Shown one piece after another: positions 22,276 through 33,694 of a stretch of 64,000 nucleotides of DNA (its first letter is position 1; each line of letters starts with the position of its first letter). Both the position numbers and the translations under genes were made by a program. Origin of the DNA: Lamellibrachia columna (Eukaryota; Annelida; Polychaeta; Sabellida; Siboglinidae); assembly GCA_963662155.1 (NCBI GenBank), contig OY759269.1:4059598-4123597 (forward strand), in the 5' to 3' direction. The notes beneath the pieces were generated by a model. The model searched no databases, was not told where the DNA came from, and was given only the letters and a program-made list of their open reading frames with translations.

Positions 22276-22496
22276 ATATGAAAATTATGTTTCTGAGAAA
22301 AGGGGTGTGTACATGAAAGTAATCCAACGATTTACGAATTGATATTTTGCCAAGTGGCAGGTACATTCTTCAAAGCGATGTCACAGATACGATTGTAGTT
22401 TCAACCGTTATCACAAATATTATATCTATTTTTATCCTAATATTATTTTACGGGCAATAGTATCATTAATTAATAACTTAATTGCCCGTTTTGCAG

Positions 22497-22624
22497 TGGC
22501 GTTCACTGGTCCCTGTTTCCATGCGAAGACAACTGGAACAAGCGAGCCAGTAAGGATAGATCTCCTAACACACGTCAACATGTTCGTTCGTATCCAGCAC
22601 GACTATGTGAAGATTCCGCCATAA
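22497..22624 (+). CDS. possible terminal exon following the Cys-rich exon
   Basis: A good 3' splice site ('TTGCCCGTTTTGCAG') precedes an open frame of 41 codons to TAA, including 'VRIDLLTHVNMFVRIQHDYV'. The phase fits a join from the 22.0-kb exon (one base before, two after). AATAAA overlaps the stop (22623-22628), as in a compact 3' end. A second frame of similar length is also open, so frame choice rests on phase only. Confidence 0.3.
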
Positions 22625-22784
22625 TAAAGCTCCTGCTCTGATGAATCAAAGTTCTGTCTGTGTTTGTATGTTAAATACGGCACCGGTAATCCTCAGGAAA
22701 AGCTGCCCACGCGTTTTGTTGAGGTAGTCCACATTTATTACACATACACGTTACAAGTTTGGCGTGTAGACCTTCCCAGTTGTC

Positions 22785-23544
22785 CAGACCTGGGGCCAAG
22801 TACATTGTCATGAGTAAAGTACGAGTGCGAGTACATTGGTGATGGCTGAGTACGAGTACAAGTACATTTCCACGAGTACATTCCTCTGAGAACGGGTACG
22901 GGAACATTTTCACGAGTACATCTTGTATGATATTATAATAACTTTGTATAGTAACAATAACGTATTTTAAAACTAAACTTGTGAATTAATTTGTATAATT
23001 CATGAAGAGTTGACTATGCAACAGCAGTTGATCAGACTTTTTCATGCAGAAAAAGTGTTCCACGGGACGAATTTGTGAAAATACGTTAATATCACGTAAA
23101 AATGAAATCACTACTAAATGTAACAATGATAATTATTGCAAATCAGTGACTATTACATTACAATTAATATCATGGTTGTTGCAATATAATTGACATAATA
23201 AAAGTGTTTTTAATGACCCTGTATTAGAAAACATATAAAACTCAGCTGAGATGCATGCAATAACATAAAAAAAACATTTATTAGATTCATACGCAGGTAA
23301 TACAATTTGCTACCATACTTTTTGAAATTATGGTTGTAGTTGTTAATGATTTGATAAATTAAGAAATAAAATAATTTTCACAATATCATATTAAAAAGTA
23401 CTCAGATGTACTCGTAAAATCTGAGTACATTGAACACGAGTATGAGAACGAGTACATGACCACAATTTGTATGAGTACGAGTATTTCAAAATTGTACTCG
23501 ACTACACGATTACATGAGTACCATGTACTTCGGCCCTAGGTCTG
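22785..23544. mobile_element. hAT-like non-autonomous DNA transposon (760 bp)
   Basis: Terminal inverted repeats 'CAGACCTGGGGCC' at the left and its near-complement 'GGCCCTAGGTCTG' at the right, continuing as subterminal AGTAC/GAGTAC-rich repeats. Flanks 'CAGTTGTC' (22777-22784) and 'CAATTGTC' (23545-23552) are an 8-bp target duplication with one mismatch, the hAT size. The CAG start fits hAT. The interior is AT-rich with no transposase. Confidence 0.85.
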
Positions 23545-23552
23545 CAATTGTC

Positions 23553-24158
23553 ATAAACAATAGTGTTCGTTCTAAGTTTACCTCTGCTTCAGCTTCCACA
23601 AATGTTGTATGTGGTTTTGCATAATTTACTATTATCAGTAATGGTAGTACTAATACATTTTCCTTACAAGTAGTACTACTATTGTTATCAACTTACCACT
23701 TCCATCACTACCAACACCACCACCACCATTACAAACACAGTCATCGTCACCACTACTGTCTCAAGCACCGCCACCAACAACTCTATCAGCAATACAACTT
23801 AACAACACAACCACAACCACCGTTAAAATGTGCAACAATGTTTAGTGGTGACAACGCAAGTACACCTTGCAGTATCAGTTATCAAGCATAGTTACGAAAC
23901 TTAATTAAAATTAAGCGAACCACTGTCTACAATTAAGCTTGTGTACATCCGACAACATCTGATACTCCTAATTATGTTCACTGTGATGAGGTGCTCGTTT
24001 AATGTTATACACGTTTTCGTCTGGAGAGGCGTTGTAAACCTTATTTCAAACATATGCCCGCTATCCGGTACGATATATTTTGCAGTGTAATACATAAAGT
24101 ATAACATATGACTGCGTTGAAAAGTTCTCCTCATTTGACAAACCTTAAAGAGACATTA
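23553..24158. other. spacer downstream of TMEM237; (CAC)-rich tract at 23690-23830
   Basis: Imperfect ACC/CAC triplets and otherwise unassigned sequence. The TMEM237 3' UTR must lie here, but no AATAAA on the minus strand is convincing. Confidence 0.4.
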
Positions 24159-24347
24159 TTAGACGTCGTTCGCAAGCGCTGGTGTAGCATCACGTTCCTC
24201 ATCCAAGACAGTTTCCTTGGAGTCCTCAAGATGCACCGTCAGTCGGTCGGCTTGGGGCGTGATAACAGCAAACACCCAACCAAGGATTGCCGCAATCCCT
24301 CGTGTCATGTTCAGTATCCACCATATGCGCATGGTAAAATCTCTCTC
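24159..24347 (-). CDS. TMEM237: TMEM237 exon 6 (membrane segment 4 and tail)
   Basis: Acceptor 'AGCTTGATTGCAG'. It encodes 'RDFTMRIWWILNMTRG', helix 4 and an acidic cytoplasmic tail ending at TAA (24159-24161). It is the last coding exon. Confidence 0.85.
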   Translation of the reverse strand, partial: ERDFTMRIWWILNMTRGIAAILGWVFAVITPQADRLTVHLEDSKETVLDEERDATPALANDV

Positions 24348-26543
24348 CTGCAATCAAGCTACTTTGTTAAATCCTTTCTATGCTAACTTATTCGGTTATG
24401 CTTAATTCGGGTTTCCTTGGCAGCACACGAACAGAATTTGCGTTCCTCTGGTTAGGACGCCAAAAGGTCCATAGCCAGTAATTGTTGGACTCTCGATAAG
24501 CCGATGGGTTCCTTGTTCCCCTGTCATCTGTGTGTTTTGCTTGGATGGCAATCTTGTTAAATACTAGTGAACATCGCGGTATCCAATCCTTAAGACATCT
24601 CAAAGTTTCACCCCCTGGCAGACCTGTTCCTTTACACTTCACCCCCTGACAGACCTGTTCCTTTACACTTCACCCCCTGGCAGACCTGTTCCTTTACACT
24701 TCACCCCCTGGCAGACCTGTTCTTTCCAACGCCATTTCGGAAGCATTCGGCCGGCATTTGTAGAATGCGTTGTGGCGTGTAGTGGTTATTGCATCACTGA
24801 AATATATTCTGCAAGAGTTCCAATTATTTTACATTACTCCTACGTGATTTTTATTTTGCCAGTAAATTCCCTCGTCAGTACGAGGCTTGACCTGTATAGA
24901 GACGGTGGGTAAATACGTGTTAATTTACTGTTATCTGCGCCTAATGTGTCGCAGAAACTGACAACACGACTACATTATACACAATCCACTTTATAACACA
25001 ACGAATGTGTAACTTTATCACTGATACCTAGTGCTATGATGGTTCTGGGTCTGGAAGGGTGTAGCACCAAAAACCGCGGTGCATATTGTGACCAGATGCT
25101 TTGGTTCCAAACTCGGAACCATGACAGTACTAATAAATAACACACCTTCATAGTTGGCCATACATTCCAATTCTTCGAGGAGAGACTGATGCGATCGTCT
25201 GTCTTCGCTATAGCCACGTGGATCAGGACCCCGATAAAGTAGCAGACGGTTGAGAGTGCACCAGTCTGACATGTCAACCCCAGTGAGATGCATTCTCTGC
25301 TTAGACTATGAATATCGTAGCTGAAAATAGCAAATAGAAATTGCAATAAGTTCATTATGAAACATATCCGATGAATATGAAATATGATGTCAATATGATT
25401 GTTGTTGGTTATTTGGGAGTGCAGAGAACATTGAACTCTCAATCGATAGGAGCGGGATTCGAATCCTCTTCTGATGGTGATATATAGGAATAAACAGGTA
25501 TGTCATTGTTAAAGGGTCCATAAGCGATCCAATGATTGGGTGCCACGTTGTATAAGAAATATATCATTAACATACGTTAGTAAATAAAGTGTAATTGACT
25601 TGTTAAATACAACGTATAACACCTAAACTCTTTAGGTACACATATGAAGGTTGTTTGCAATGTTTTCCCGTTACAGTATGTTCTTGTGTTCTTCCTCGTT
25701 GTTCCCTTTATAAAGGGGTGAATCTAGTTCATGCACTGCTGCACCGCTTCGGCATTATCCTTTCCACTTCTCCTTATCGGCAGCCTTCTCCCTCGCCTTG
25801 TCATCCTTCTCCGCCTTTCTTGCATCCCTTATTACAAAATATTCCCAACTTATCTGCGTTCTGTTTTCCTGCGGCCTGGTTGTTTCGCCGCCTCTGCATT
25901 ATTTGGTAGTCGGTCCGACTCCATCCGCACCCAATGACCTATACCATAGTATCAAAGATAAAATAGAAGATCTTCGTTTGTCATTGTAAAAGAAATAAAT
26001 CGACATACCGGTCAAATGCAGCGACAGTGCACAGAGCAAACATTAGATAGTAGAACGACTCGACTGGTTTGGCTAACTTCCCGTACTGCTGAAGAACGAC
26101 ATGGTAGCCCTGCGAAACGAAGAAGTGTACTGAAATGATGTGCCAGAGTGCAACGCCAGCAAACAAGCCTTGACAGAACAACGTGAAGACCATGAAGGAG
26201 CGATGTGTGCTGAGACCGAAGGAGATCGTCGTCTGTCGGGGAGACGGAAGCAGACTCGCAGGCTCACAGTCCCCCGCCGCCAGCAGCAGTCGACGTATCT
26301 CTACCTTATTCTTCTTAGCGGCGCTAAAACCTCCTAAGAACAGGACGTAAAGAGCACGCGAAACAATAACCACATGCACAGAGCAGATTATGCATCGGGT
26401 AGGGGGTTTTCGCAGCTGTTTTGCATGTGTTTGTTGTAGGTAGCAGGACATTGTTGATACTACTAATGTCCAAGAAGTGATGTTTCATGGGTGGCTTAGT
26501 TTTCTGCCCGTTTCGAGAGAGCAACAATGAAGTATCAGCCAAA

Positions 26544-26607
<64 letters not shown>

Positions 26608-29061
26608 CAGCTAGCTTATGTCAGTTATTAAATATTAGCTTACCATACTATAATTCCGTGCAACTTTGCATACAATTAACTAGAAAGACCACAATTAAGA
26701 TTGGAAGACTGCGTTAAGAGGTATGCGAGATAGGCAAGATGGGGGATAACAAAGATTGTCGATTGGAACAGTGGAACTGACAACAACCAAAGCAGTGTGG
26801 AAGTACAATAACTAGTCGGCCTCATCCTTTTTAAAGGCAACTACGAGGAAGAACACTAAACTGGGTACCTGCATGCTCCATGAAGAGTTTGTCGGTGGGT
26901 TTGCTCTTCGTGTACTGTGCTGCCATTGGAACGCCATCAACTGAGCCTCCAGGGACATTTGCCAGCACTACGTCTTCTTGTAATTCGGATAACTCAGCGT
27001 CCAAACCAATCGGTCCGTTGTAATCAGACCTACCATTCATAAACATATGTCTCAGGTACATCCCCAAAATTAAATGGCAAGACAAAATCACCACAAAAAA
27101 AGCTAATTAAGAGGACATATCAACACAACTTCAGGAAAGAGATCAACAAAAACAAAATGGACTTGGATAGGACAGATCCTCTGGAACCAAAGTCACGAGT
27201 CAAGCCTTAGAATAGGACAAGAAAACCGGGAAGACTAAAAATAGTTGGAAGAAATCAGTCGCTGAAGACATAAAAAACTATGGTACCACCTGCAAAGATA
27301 TGAAGAAATCAGCCAAAACAGAGTGCGTTGGGGAAATTTCTCGGTCCTATGTTCCAGTTTGAATGACGAGGATTCAGTATCACCGATGGCAGCAGTAATC
27401 CCCACCTTCCCATATCAACAGCCATACATTCATAAGATGGCCAAAATAAAACAATACATAGGTGTCTGTAAATGGACGAAATGTGTACTCGACTAAATGG
27501 TACAGAGTACGTAAGGTACAGTTCTAACGATATGTGGTATTGTATTGGTTTGTAAATGTATACCTAAAATACAATTATATTTAATTATATTTGCTTTTGA
27601 TTACATACGTAGATATGTTTGGTCACCAATTTATGTGATAATAAGTGTGTATGTAATAGTACGTGTTCATATTTAAATCGTTCGAAATATGTATACATGT
27701 ATATGCTGATTAATTGCTAGATGTTTTGGTGATCACGTGACATTTTTTTACCACGCTCCAACGACTAATTTAATGTCTTAGTTGGAGTCTCCCAGATTTA
27801 ATTATTTTAATTTATTATATTTTCCTATACGAGATGACAGGTCAAATAAGTACGCCTGAGTCAATATGAATCTATAGTATGATAGATGTACGTATCACGT
27901 TTTCAATTTCGGCTCGTTTGCCTTCTTCTTCTTTTTTGTAGTCTTAGTTTTGCTTGTCACACTCTGTCGTGTTTTTCTTACTGGTTTCTTACGCCGTAAC
28001 TACAACAAAGAAATATAAGTTTAAATAAATAAATTATACAAACTGACAAATGCTGTGTGTTGAATAGATGCAAGGAGATTGTGTGGCAGACGCAATTATA
28101 GTATTGGTGGAAGTTTTATTTTTAAATACGCCATTTGGGCATCGCAAATATCCCATATGATGTGCATTTGTTATTTATGCATATACCAAAACAGACGAAC
28201 TTAGGTAGTGTTAGGCTGCAGCAGCTGTAGTTGAGTAGGTATGGTGTTTGGCTAACCTTTTGGTCGCGGGTTCGAACCCCGTGACGTAAGAGGAACGTTC
28301 TAAGGAATAATAACAAATGCAACGCTGACTTAAAGTAGAGTTAAATGTGTAGCGCATAGCCTTATTTGCATTAACCGTCAGCAGAAATATCTACGCACAC
28401 CACCGTCGGCATCGTCGCTGCTACTGAACGTAAGTTTTCGCCGAGGCCCGTTCGGTAGTACTTCTTTGTCTTTGACGGCACTCGATTTCCGTGGCACACT
28501 TCTGGTGGAAAACGTTTCAGATACAGGTTCTTTTTGTTTATGCTTCTTCCGTTGAGGCGTCGCATCGGGCGGGTGGCCGCGCCGGTCGCTGCGCCGCCCT
28601 TTCGTCGATCTGTCTGACTTTAACAGAGTCAAACAGACGCCAGGCCGTAAGCCGAGCCCGTCGACAACTCCAGTGGCAGCGGCAGCGGCAGCGTTTGGTT
28701 GATCTTCTACGACTTCGTTGGCGCTCGATATCCGGGACTGACTTTCCTGAGACAACGGTTTAGACACCGGTTCTTTTGTCTTATGCTTATTGCGTTCAGA
28801 CGAATCGCGCCGGTAAGTTCCGTTCGCGTCTTCCCTAGTGCGGCGTCCACGGCGGTCGCTGCGTCGATCTTTTTTGTCCGAGTGCGTCAAGCAGACGCCA
28901 AACCCACGGTTGTTTTTGTCCGTCCGTTCTTCGGCAAGTTCAACAGCGCGTTCTTTTTTCTTCACGCGTTTTCTGCTAGTAGAATAGTCATCTTCATCCC
29001 TGCTTTCTAGCAGTGGAGATAATTGGGGCGAGTTTCCTCCTGATTCAAACGTTTCGACCAT
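24159..29061 (-). CDS. TMEM237: transmembrane protein 237 (ciliary transition zone), six-exon model
   Basis: TMEM237 is a four-pass membrane protein of the ciliary transition zone (Joubert syndrome gene in humans). The exons join 29061-28399, 27999-27899, 27029-26869, 26333-26009, 25320-25146 and 24347-24159. All have GT-AG borders, phases agree at every junction, and the total is 1614 nt (537 residues plus stop). Residues in exons 4-6 match the family core: 'THRSFMVFTLFCQGLFAG', 'YYLMFALCTVAAFDR', 'YFIGVLIHVAIAKTDDRIS' and 'IWWILNMTRGIAAILGW', giving four membrane segments. The Lys/Arg-rich N-terminal half is also a family trait. The human protein has about 400 residues; the excess lies in exon 1. 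Assignment of exons 4-6 is strong; exon 1 and the exon 3 start (27029 or 27050) are less certain. Confidence 0.85.
24482..24575 (+). mobile_element. LINE-A 3' tail only, in TMEM237 intron 5
   Basis: 'TTGGACTCTCGATAAGCC' through 'GCTTGGATGGCAATCTTGTT' equals the last 90 bp of LINE-A. An extreme 5' truncation, antisense to the host gene. Confidence 0.8.
24600..24755 (+). repeat. dispersed repeat with 31-bp internal tandem (x4)
   Basis: 'TTCACCCCCTGGCAGACCTG' at 24607, 24638, 24669 and 24700, then 'AACGCCATTTCGGAAGCATT'. The same parent occurs at 39298-39375 (single) and 49086-49232 (24-bp tandem). Confidence 0.85.
25146..25320 (-). CDS. TMEM237: TMEM237 exon 5 (membrane segment 3)
   Basis: Acceptor 'GCTATTTTCAG', donor ATGAAG|GTGTGT. 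It encodes 'SRECISLGLTCQ', then helix 3 'LSTVCYFIGVLIHVAIA' and 'KTDDRISL', the counterpart of the human T-S-D-R-I-H-L segment. Confidence 0.9.
25425..25490 (+). repeat. possible tRNA-like SINE fragment, TMEM237 intron 4
   Basis: 'GGGATTCGAATCCTC' is a good Pol III B box. No convincing A box is seen upstream, so the call is weak. Confidence 0.25.
26009..26333 (-). CDS. TMEM237: TMEM237 exon 4 (membrane segments 1-2)
   Basis: Acceptor 'TACGTCCTGTTCTTAG', donor GACCG|GTATGT. It encodes 'GFSAAKKNKVEIRR', then two hydrophobic helices around 'FTLFCQGLFAGVALWHII' and 'YYLMFALCTVAAFD', the family's most conserved block. Confidence 0.9.
26546..26607. repeat. (AT)n microsatellite, TMEM237 intron 3
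   Basis: About 30 dinucleotides. Confidence 0.95.
26869..27029 (-). CDS. TMEM237: TMEM237 exon 3
   Basis: It encodes 'SDYNGPIGLDAELSELQEDV' and ends 'KLFMEHA', split Gly codon, donor GCAG|GTACCC. Two acceptors fit the phase: GGTAG at 27030-27032 and CTGAG at 27051-27053. Confidence 0.7.
27155..27395 (+). pseudogene. LINE C-terminal fragment, TMEM237 intron 2
   Basis: Broken plus-strand frames recall the post-RT tail of RTE/jockey-like LINEs: 'ENREDxK'-like, then 'KKSVAEDIKNYGTTCKDMKK' and 'SAKTECVGE'. This is the W-R-R-x-V-E-x-D-I-K-x-x-G-x-T-W block with mutations. It lacks the RT and is not functional. Confidence 0.6.
27899..27999 (-). CDS. TMEM237: TMEM237 exon 2 (Lys-rich)
   Basis: 101 nt with acceptor 'TTTCTTTGTTGTAG' and donor AAAAC|GTGATA. 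Only one frame is open, encoding 'LRRKKPVRKTRQ' and 'TKTTKKKKKANE'. Poly-Lys stretches near the N-terminus are typical of TMEM237. Confidence 0.65.
28215..28300 (+). repeat. tRNA-derived SINE head, TMEM237 intron 1
   Basis: A box 'TAGTTGAGTAGG' (28228-28239) and a perfect B box 'GGTTCGAACCC' (28269-28279), 29 nt apart, with a pairing T arm (GCGGG/CCCGT). The acceptor stem does not close, so a SINE or tRNA pseudogene is more likely than a tRNA gene. Confidence 0.6.
28399..29061 (-). CDS. TMEM237: TMEM237 exon 1 (N-terminal, charged, internally repeated)
   Basis: 221 codons from ATG, rich in K, R, E, D and S and predicted disordered. Two tandem segments of about 70 residues share 'GVCLT', 'RRSDRRG', 'KHK.KEPVS' and a final 'P-N', so part of the exon was duplicated. 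The donor GGT|GTGCGT gives phase 0, the only phase accepted by exon 2. The region is GC-rich relative to its surroundings. It could alternatively belong to another gene if exon 1 is wrongly joined. Confidence 0.6.
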
Positions 29062-30295
29062 TCCAACGGCAATTAATGTTCTTTGTCGCTGATTTTGTAG
29101 GGGAAATATCGTTGGATTTAGATCTCTATGTAAGGAGAGTCTTCATCAGTGCTGCCACATAGCGGACGTATTAACACTAACCACCAGTGGATCCACTCAC
29201 CATGTCAAATGATTTTGTTTACTCGACAATTGGTCAACACAAGAAATGTCCAGCAAGTGATCACGATTTATTATGCAAATGTAATAATTACTTCCGACAG
29301 GATCCTCCCGTTGAACTAATTAAATCTAGGGTTCATCCTACAGTCATGTCAAGTTACAATTTTCTTGGGGGCACTAGTATGTTCAAAATACAATTTTCTT
29401 GGCCTCGGGGGCACTGGTATGTTCAAAATGTCACCCAAGGGCCAAGACAATGTCAATGGGCCCGTGGGTTCTCTTCTTTCCAGCACTTTGTGGAAAACAT
29501 GGAACACGTATATCATAACCGGTGAATTAATAGCTTCTGATATTTTTTCTCATATTCCAAGTAGAAAAAAAATAATTTATATGCAAATTGTCTTGCGAAC
29601 TGGATATGTAAATAGCTATTGTTGCGAATATATCCTGCATTCGCATGTTTGTAAGGTTTCACTTCCACATAACATAGTCTCACATATCTGAACTGTAACA
29701 TGAGTTGGTGTCACGCCAGGTCTAATATATGTGCCAAATGTTATCAAAATCTGATGGGTGAACATTCCTGTTTGATTTTATATTATTTATATAGGCTAAC
29801 CTTCAGTTCAGAGGGTATGTACGGGGACGTTATTGCATGAAATCTGAAGAAAAAGCGAATTCAATACGCTTATGTTGTATGATAGGAATTTCTTTAAACT
29901 AGAAACTGGTGGTCATCATCATATATCCAATTAATTTAATGTTGTATCAATTCCAAATTCACAATTTACCGACATGCTGCGCAGTGGAAGATTGTAACAG
30001 TAGCACTCTGGACATTTCTTACATAAAACACAAAATATGGGCATTGCCACCAGTAGGCCTTTCTATCATTTGCCCCCCCCCCCCGTCATTCTGCATGATT
30101 CCCCCATCGTACCTTAGCCTCGTATTTACTAAGCGAAAATAATTTTTTTTCAGTGCTTGTGTAACGAATTCCCACTGGTCAGACTTACAAACTAGTGTGC
30201 AAGAAGCCACCCTCATAATGCCAACCATCTCGACACCCAGGGGGATACTGCCATACCAAAGCAGTGGGGTGTGCCACCAGAGCCCTATGGAGCAC
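29062..30295. other. upstream of TMEM237: no gene recognised
   Basis: It should hold the TMEM237 promoter. A direct duplication of about 45 bp ('ACAATTTTCTTGG' with 'GTATGTTCAAAAT') is at 29345-29435, and short C runs are near 30071. No TATA box was assigned. Confidence 0.4.
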
Positions 30296-30298
30296 ATG

Positions 30299-31027
<729 letters not shown>

Positions 31028-31084
31028 AAGAACAAGGTTGTCCTTTCGTCCAGAGCTGCCATCTGGGATCGGATTGAGGAAAAC
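31028..31084 (+). repeat. 57-bp direct repeat, left of LINE-D
   Basis: Matches 32501-32557 with two substitutions. It starts 'AAGAACAAGGTTGTCC' and ends 'GATTGAGGAAAAC'. It is followed by AAG|GTATGT, so it could once have been an exon end ('KNKVVLSSRAAIWDRIEENK'). Confidence 0.85.
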
Positions 31085-31289
31085 AAGGTATGTGCGCATG
31101 CGTGGGAAGCGGTAGTAAATTCTGAAGTAGCGCAGATTTTTTTCTGAAATTCACAGTTTATAGCTTATTCTTGCATGGTTTATTTTGTATAACACGGAGA
31201 TACAACTCACCTGATTGAACAACGACAGACTTGTAACGAAATAAAAAGTACAAGCGGAGGTTTCCACTGAGAAACATATAAGTGGTACC

Positions 31290-32490
31290 GAGAAACCAGA
31301 GTTGAACAGGATTACATTAAATACAGAAGAACATCAAACAGAGTAAAGGACAGAGTGAAGAAAGCAGTTCGTGATTTCGAAAGACAGATAGCCAATTAAG
31401 CTAAAGCCAACCCAAGGTGTTTTACAAATATGCCAGTTCAAAGATGAAGACTCGTTCAACGGTGGCTGACCTCGAACGTCCAGATGGGACCATGACAGGA
31501 ACCGACGTTGACAAAGATGAGATATTGAACTCCTACTTCACGAGTGTCTTCACTCAAGAAAGTCTTGAAAATATCCCGACATTTGAGAGAACAGTACACA
31601 ACGCAGAAGAACTGACTGACTTCGATCACAGACGAGAAAGTAGAGAAGATATTGAAGACATTGAAGACCACACAACCGCCAGACCTGATGGTCTCCATCC
31701 TCGTCCTCTGGTTGAAATGGCGAATGAACTGGTTGAAACTTTCCGAGAACTAATGGCAAAATCACTCGATGAGGGAGTCTTACCACAATGCTGGAAAGAA
31801 GGAAATATTACACCAGTATTTAAGAAGGGCAAGAAACACATAACAGGGAACTACCGTCCAGTGAGCCTGACCTCCGTAGCCTGTAAGATGATGAGCAGTT
31901 GGTAAGAAATGAAGTGATGGAACACGTGTTGACCAATAACCTACTGTCAAGTTTTCAACATGGCTTTGTCCATGGTCGCCCATGCACCACTCAGTTCCTT
32001 GCAGTTCTTGATAAGTGGACCGAAGCTATTGAACAGGGACAGAGGATTGACGCAATAATGTACAACGAAGAGCAACAAAGCTAATTCCAGACCTGAAGTG
32101 CCAGGAGTATTGTGACAGATTGAAGGCGTTGAAGCTACCAAGCCTGTACTATAGAAGAGCAAGAGGAGACATGATCGAAGTCTACAAAATGCCACTTCAG
32201 ATGGACCACAACACAGTGACGAGGGGACACAGCCTGAAGCTCAAGAAGGAACGTGTGACAGCTAGACAACGGAGGAGCTACTTTAGACACAGAGTAGTGA
32301 ACAGGTGGAACTATCCCACAGAGGATGTGGTTTCAGCACACACACTAAATGCATTCAAAGCTAAACTAGACAAATTATGGTGCGCTTACACTTGTGAGCA
32401 AAGTGACAACTTCCCACCCATGTGCACAAACTACAGTAAAGACCAGCTAAAAGGCTATTAGCCTAAAAGAGCTGAAGAGGATGCACGTAT
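31290..32490 (+). pseudogene. LINE-D (CR1/L2-like) with RT core deleted
   Basis: N-terminal pieces are 'VKKAVRDFERQIA' and 'VFYKYASSKMKTRS'-like. The open frame 31417-31905 runs through 'LNSYFTSVFTQESLENIP', 'VLPQCWKEGNITPVFKKG' and 'NYRPVSLTSVACKM'. A frameshift follows, then 'LLSSFQHGFVHGRPCTTQF' and 'IDAI', where the palm domain should start. The sequence then jumps directly to the C-terminal part ('LIPDLKCQEYCDRLKALKLP', 'YYRRARGDMIEVYK', 'VVNRWNYPTEDVV'). The catalytic Asp motifs are therefore missing by internal deletion, not point mutation. It is dead. Confidence 0.85.
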
Positions 32491-32500
32491 ATGTATGTAT

Positions 32501-32557
32501 AAGAACAAGGTTGTCCTTTCGTCCAGTGCTGCCATCTGGGATTGGATTGAGGAAAAC
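32501..32557 (+). repeat. 57-bp direct repeat, right of LINE-D
   Basis: Partner of 31028-31084. It lies about 40 bp after the LINE-D stop codon. Confidence 0.85.
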
Positions 32558-32829
32558 GATATGGTGTGATTGTCGTCGAAGTTCACTCATGTGGAGTGAT
32601 GCGTGACCTGCTAGGTGTGGGTAATTCACGTATTGTATGAATACTCTATTAAAAATAATAGATTCACGTGAATTAAAACAGCCGAATACCTGTCAAGGTA
32701 CATGACGCAGGTATGTGTTGATAGTCGCGGGTTAGTGATATAGGGGTCGCCACCAGTCAACCCAAGCTGTGTTTTTCTTCTGAGTTTTCTGTTAATGCGA
32801 CGAATCGTAGGCGCAGTGACATACAGCTT

Positions 32830-32940
32830 ACTCTCCATTCAGCTTACTCTCCATTCAGCTTACTCTCCATTCAGCTTACTCTCCATTCAGCTTACTCTCC
32901 ATTCAGCTTACTCTCCATTCAGCTTACTCTCCATTCTGCC
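32830..32940 (+). repeat. 16-bp minisatellite, about 7 units
   Basis: Unit 'TTACTCTCCATTCAGC'. Only the last unit varies (ATTCTGC). Confidence 0.95.
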
Positions 32941-33370
32941 CGATCGTCTGTTTTTTTCTCTTGGTTTCTTCATACGTCATTCTTCTCATCCGTCTGGTCA
33001 GTAAACCTATTCTTTTACTTCTTCTTGGTCTTTATTTAATGAATTCTTTATTGACAATAACCGTAAATATAAAATTACGGCGTTCTGTGATGAAAACTGT
33101 ACGTGGAGCATATGTATTCTGCTTCTTGACGCCATGGTGCAGATGGCATGTCAAGAAATACTCATATGAAACGATTAGTACGTGTCATTTTTACATTTTA
33201 AGTTACTAGTTCTGACACAGATATGTGTCGTAAATGCAGAATCGACCCTTATGTTTTAAAGGTTCACGGTCGTCGCCTTTACGCATAATACCTACTGGGG
33301 CGGAAGAAGATGCCTACATGTTTCCTGATAACCAAGTACGTAGTGTAGGCTAAATGCAGTGTTCGTTACC

Positions 33371-33651
33371 TGGGCCCGTATTCTCGAAAGACTTATGAAT
33401 TCCTAACTCACGTTTTTCGTAACTCTTGGAATATCTGGATAAACATTAACCGCGTGCAAGATACTATTGAAGTATTACATAATCCATGTTAAATCTCAGC
33501 CAACACTGGCTGGCTTGCGTTATAATTTTAAATTTGCCATGTTATTTTGGTATTGTACATTCCATGAGCGACCGCCCGACGGCAGCTTTGCCGCCATTTT
33601 TACGGAAAACTTGAGTTACGAATTCGTTAGCGTTTCGAGAATCCGGGCCCA
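33371..33651. mobile_element. MITE with TGGGCCCG inverted termini (281 bp)
   Basis: The left end 'TGGGCCCGTATTCTCGAAAG' and the right end, reversed, 'TGGGCCCGGATTCTCGAAAC' pair over about 36 bp. There is no coding capacity and I could not define a target duplication. Superfamily unassigned. Confidence 0.65.
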
Positions 33652-33694
33652 GAGCTCGGACCCAGTGGGTGACTCGAGTCTTCAATCGCGACGC

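Noticed and set aside
25018..25293. Minus frame of 91 codons at 25018-25293
   Set aside because: Out of frame with TMEM237 exon 5, whose splice sites and family match fix the other frame.
28215..28300. Functional tRNA gene
   Set aside because: Good A and B boxes, but the acceptor stem does not pair; more likely a SINE or pseudogene.
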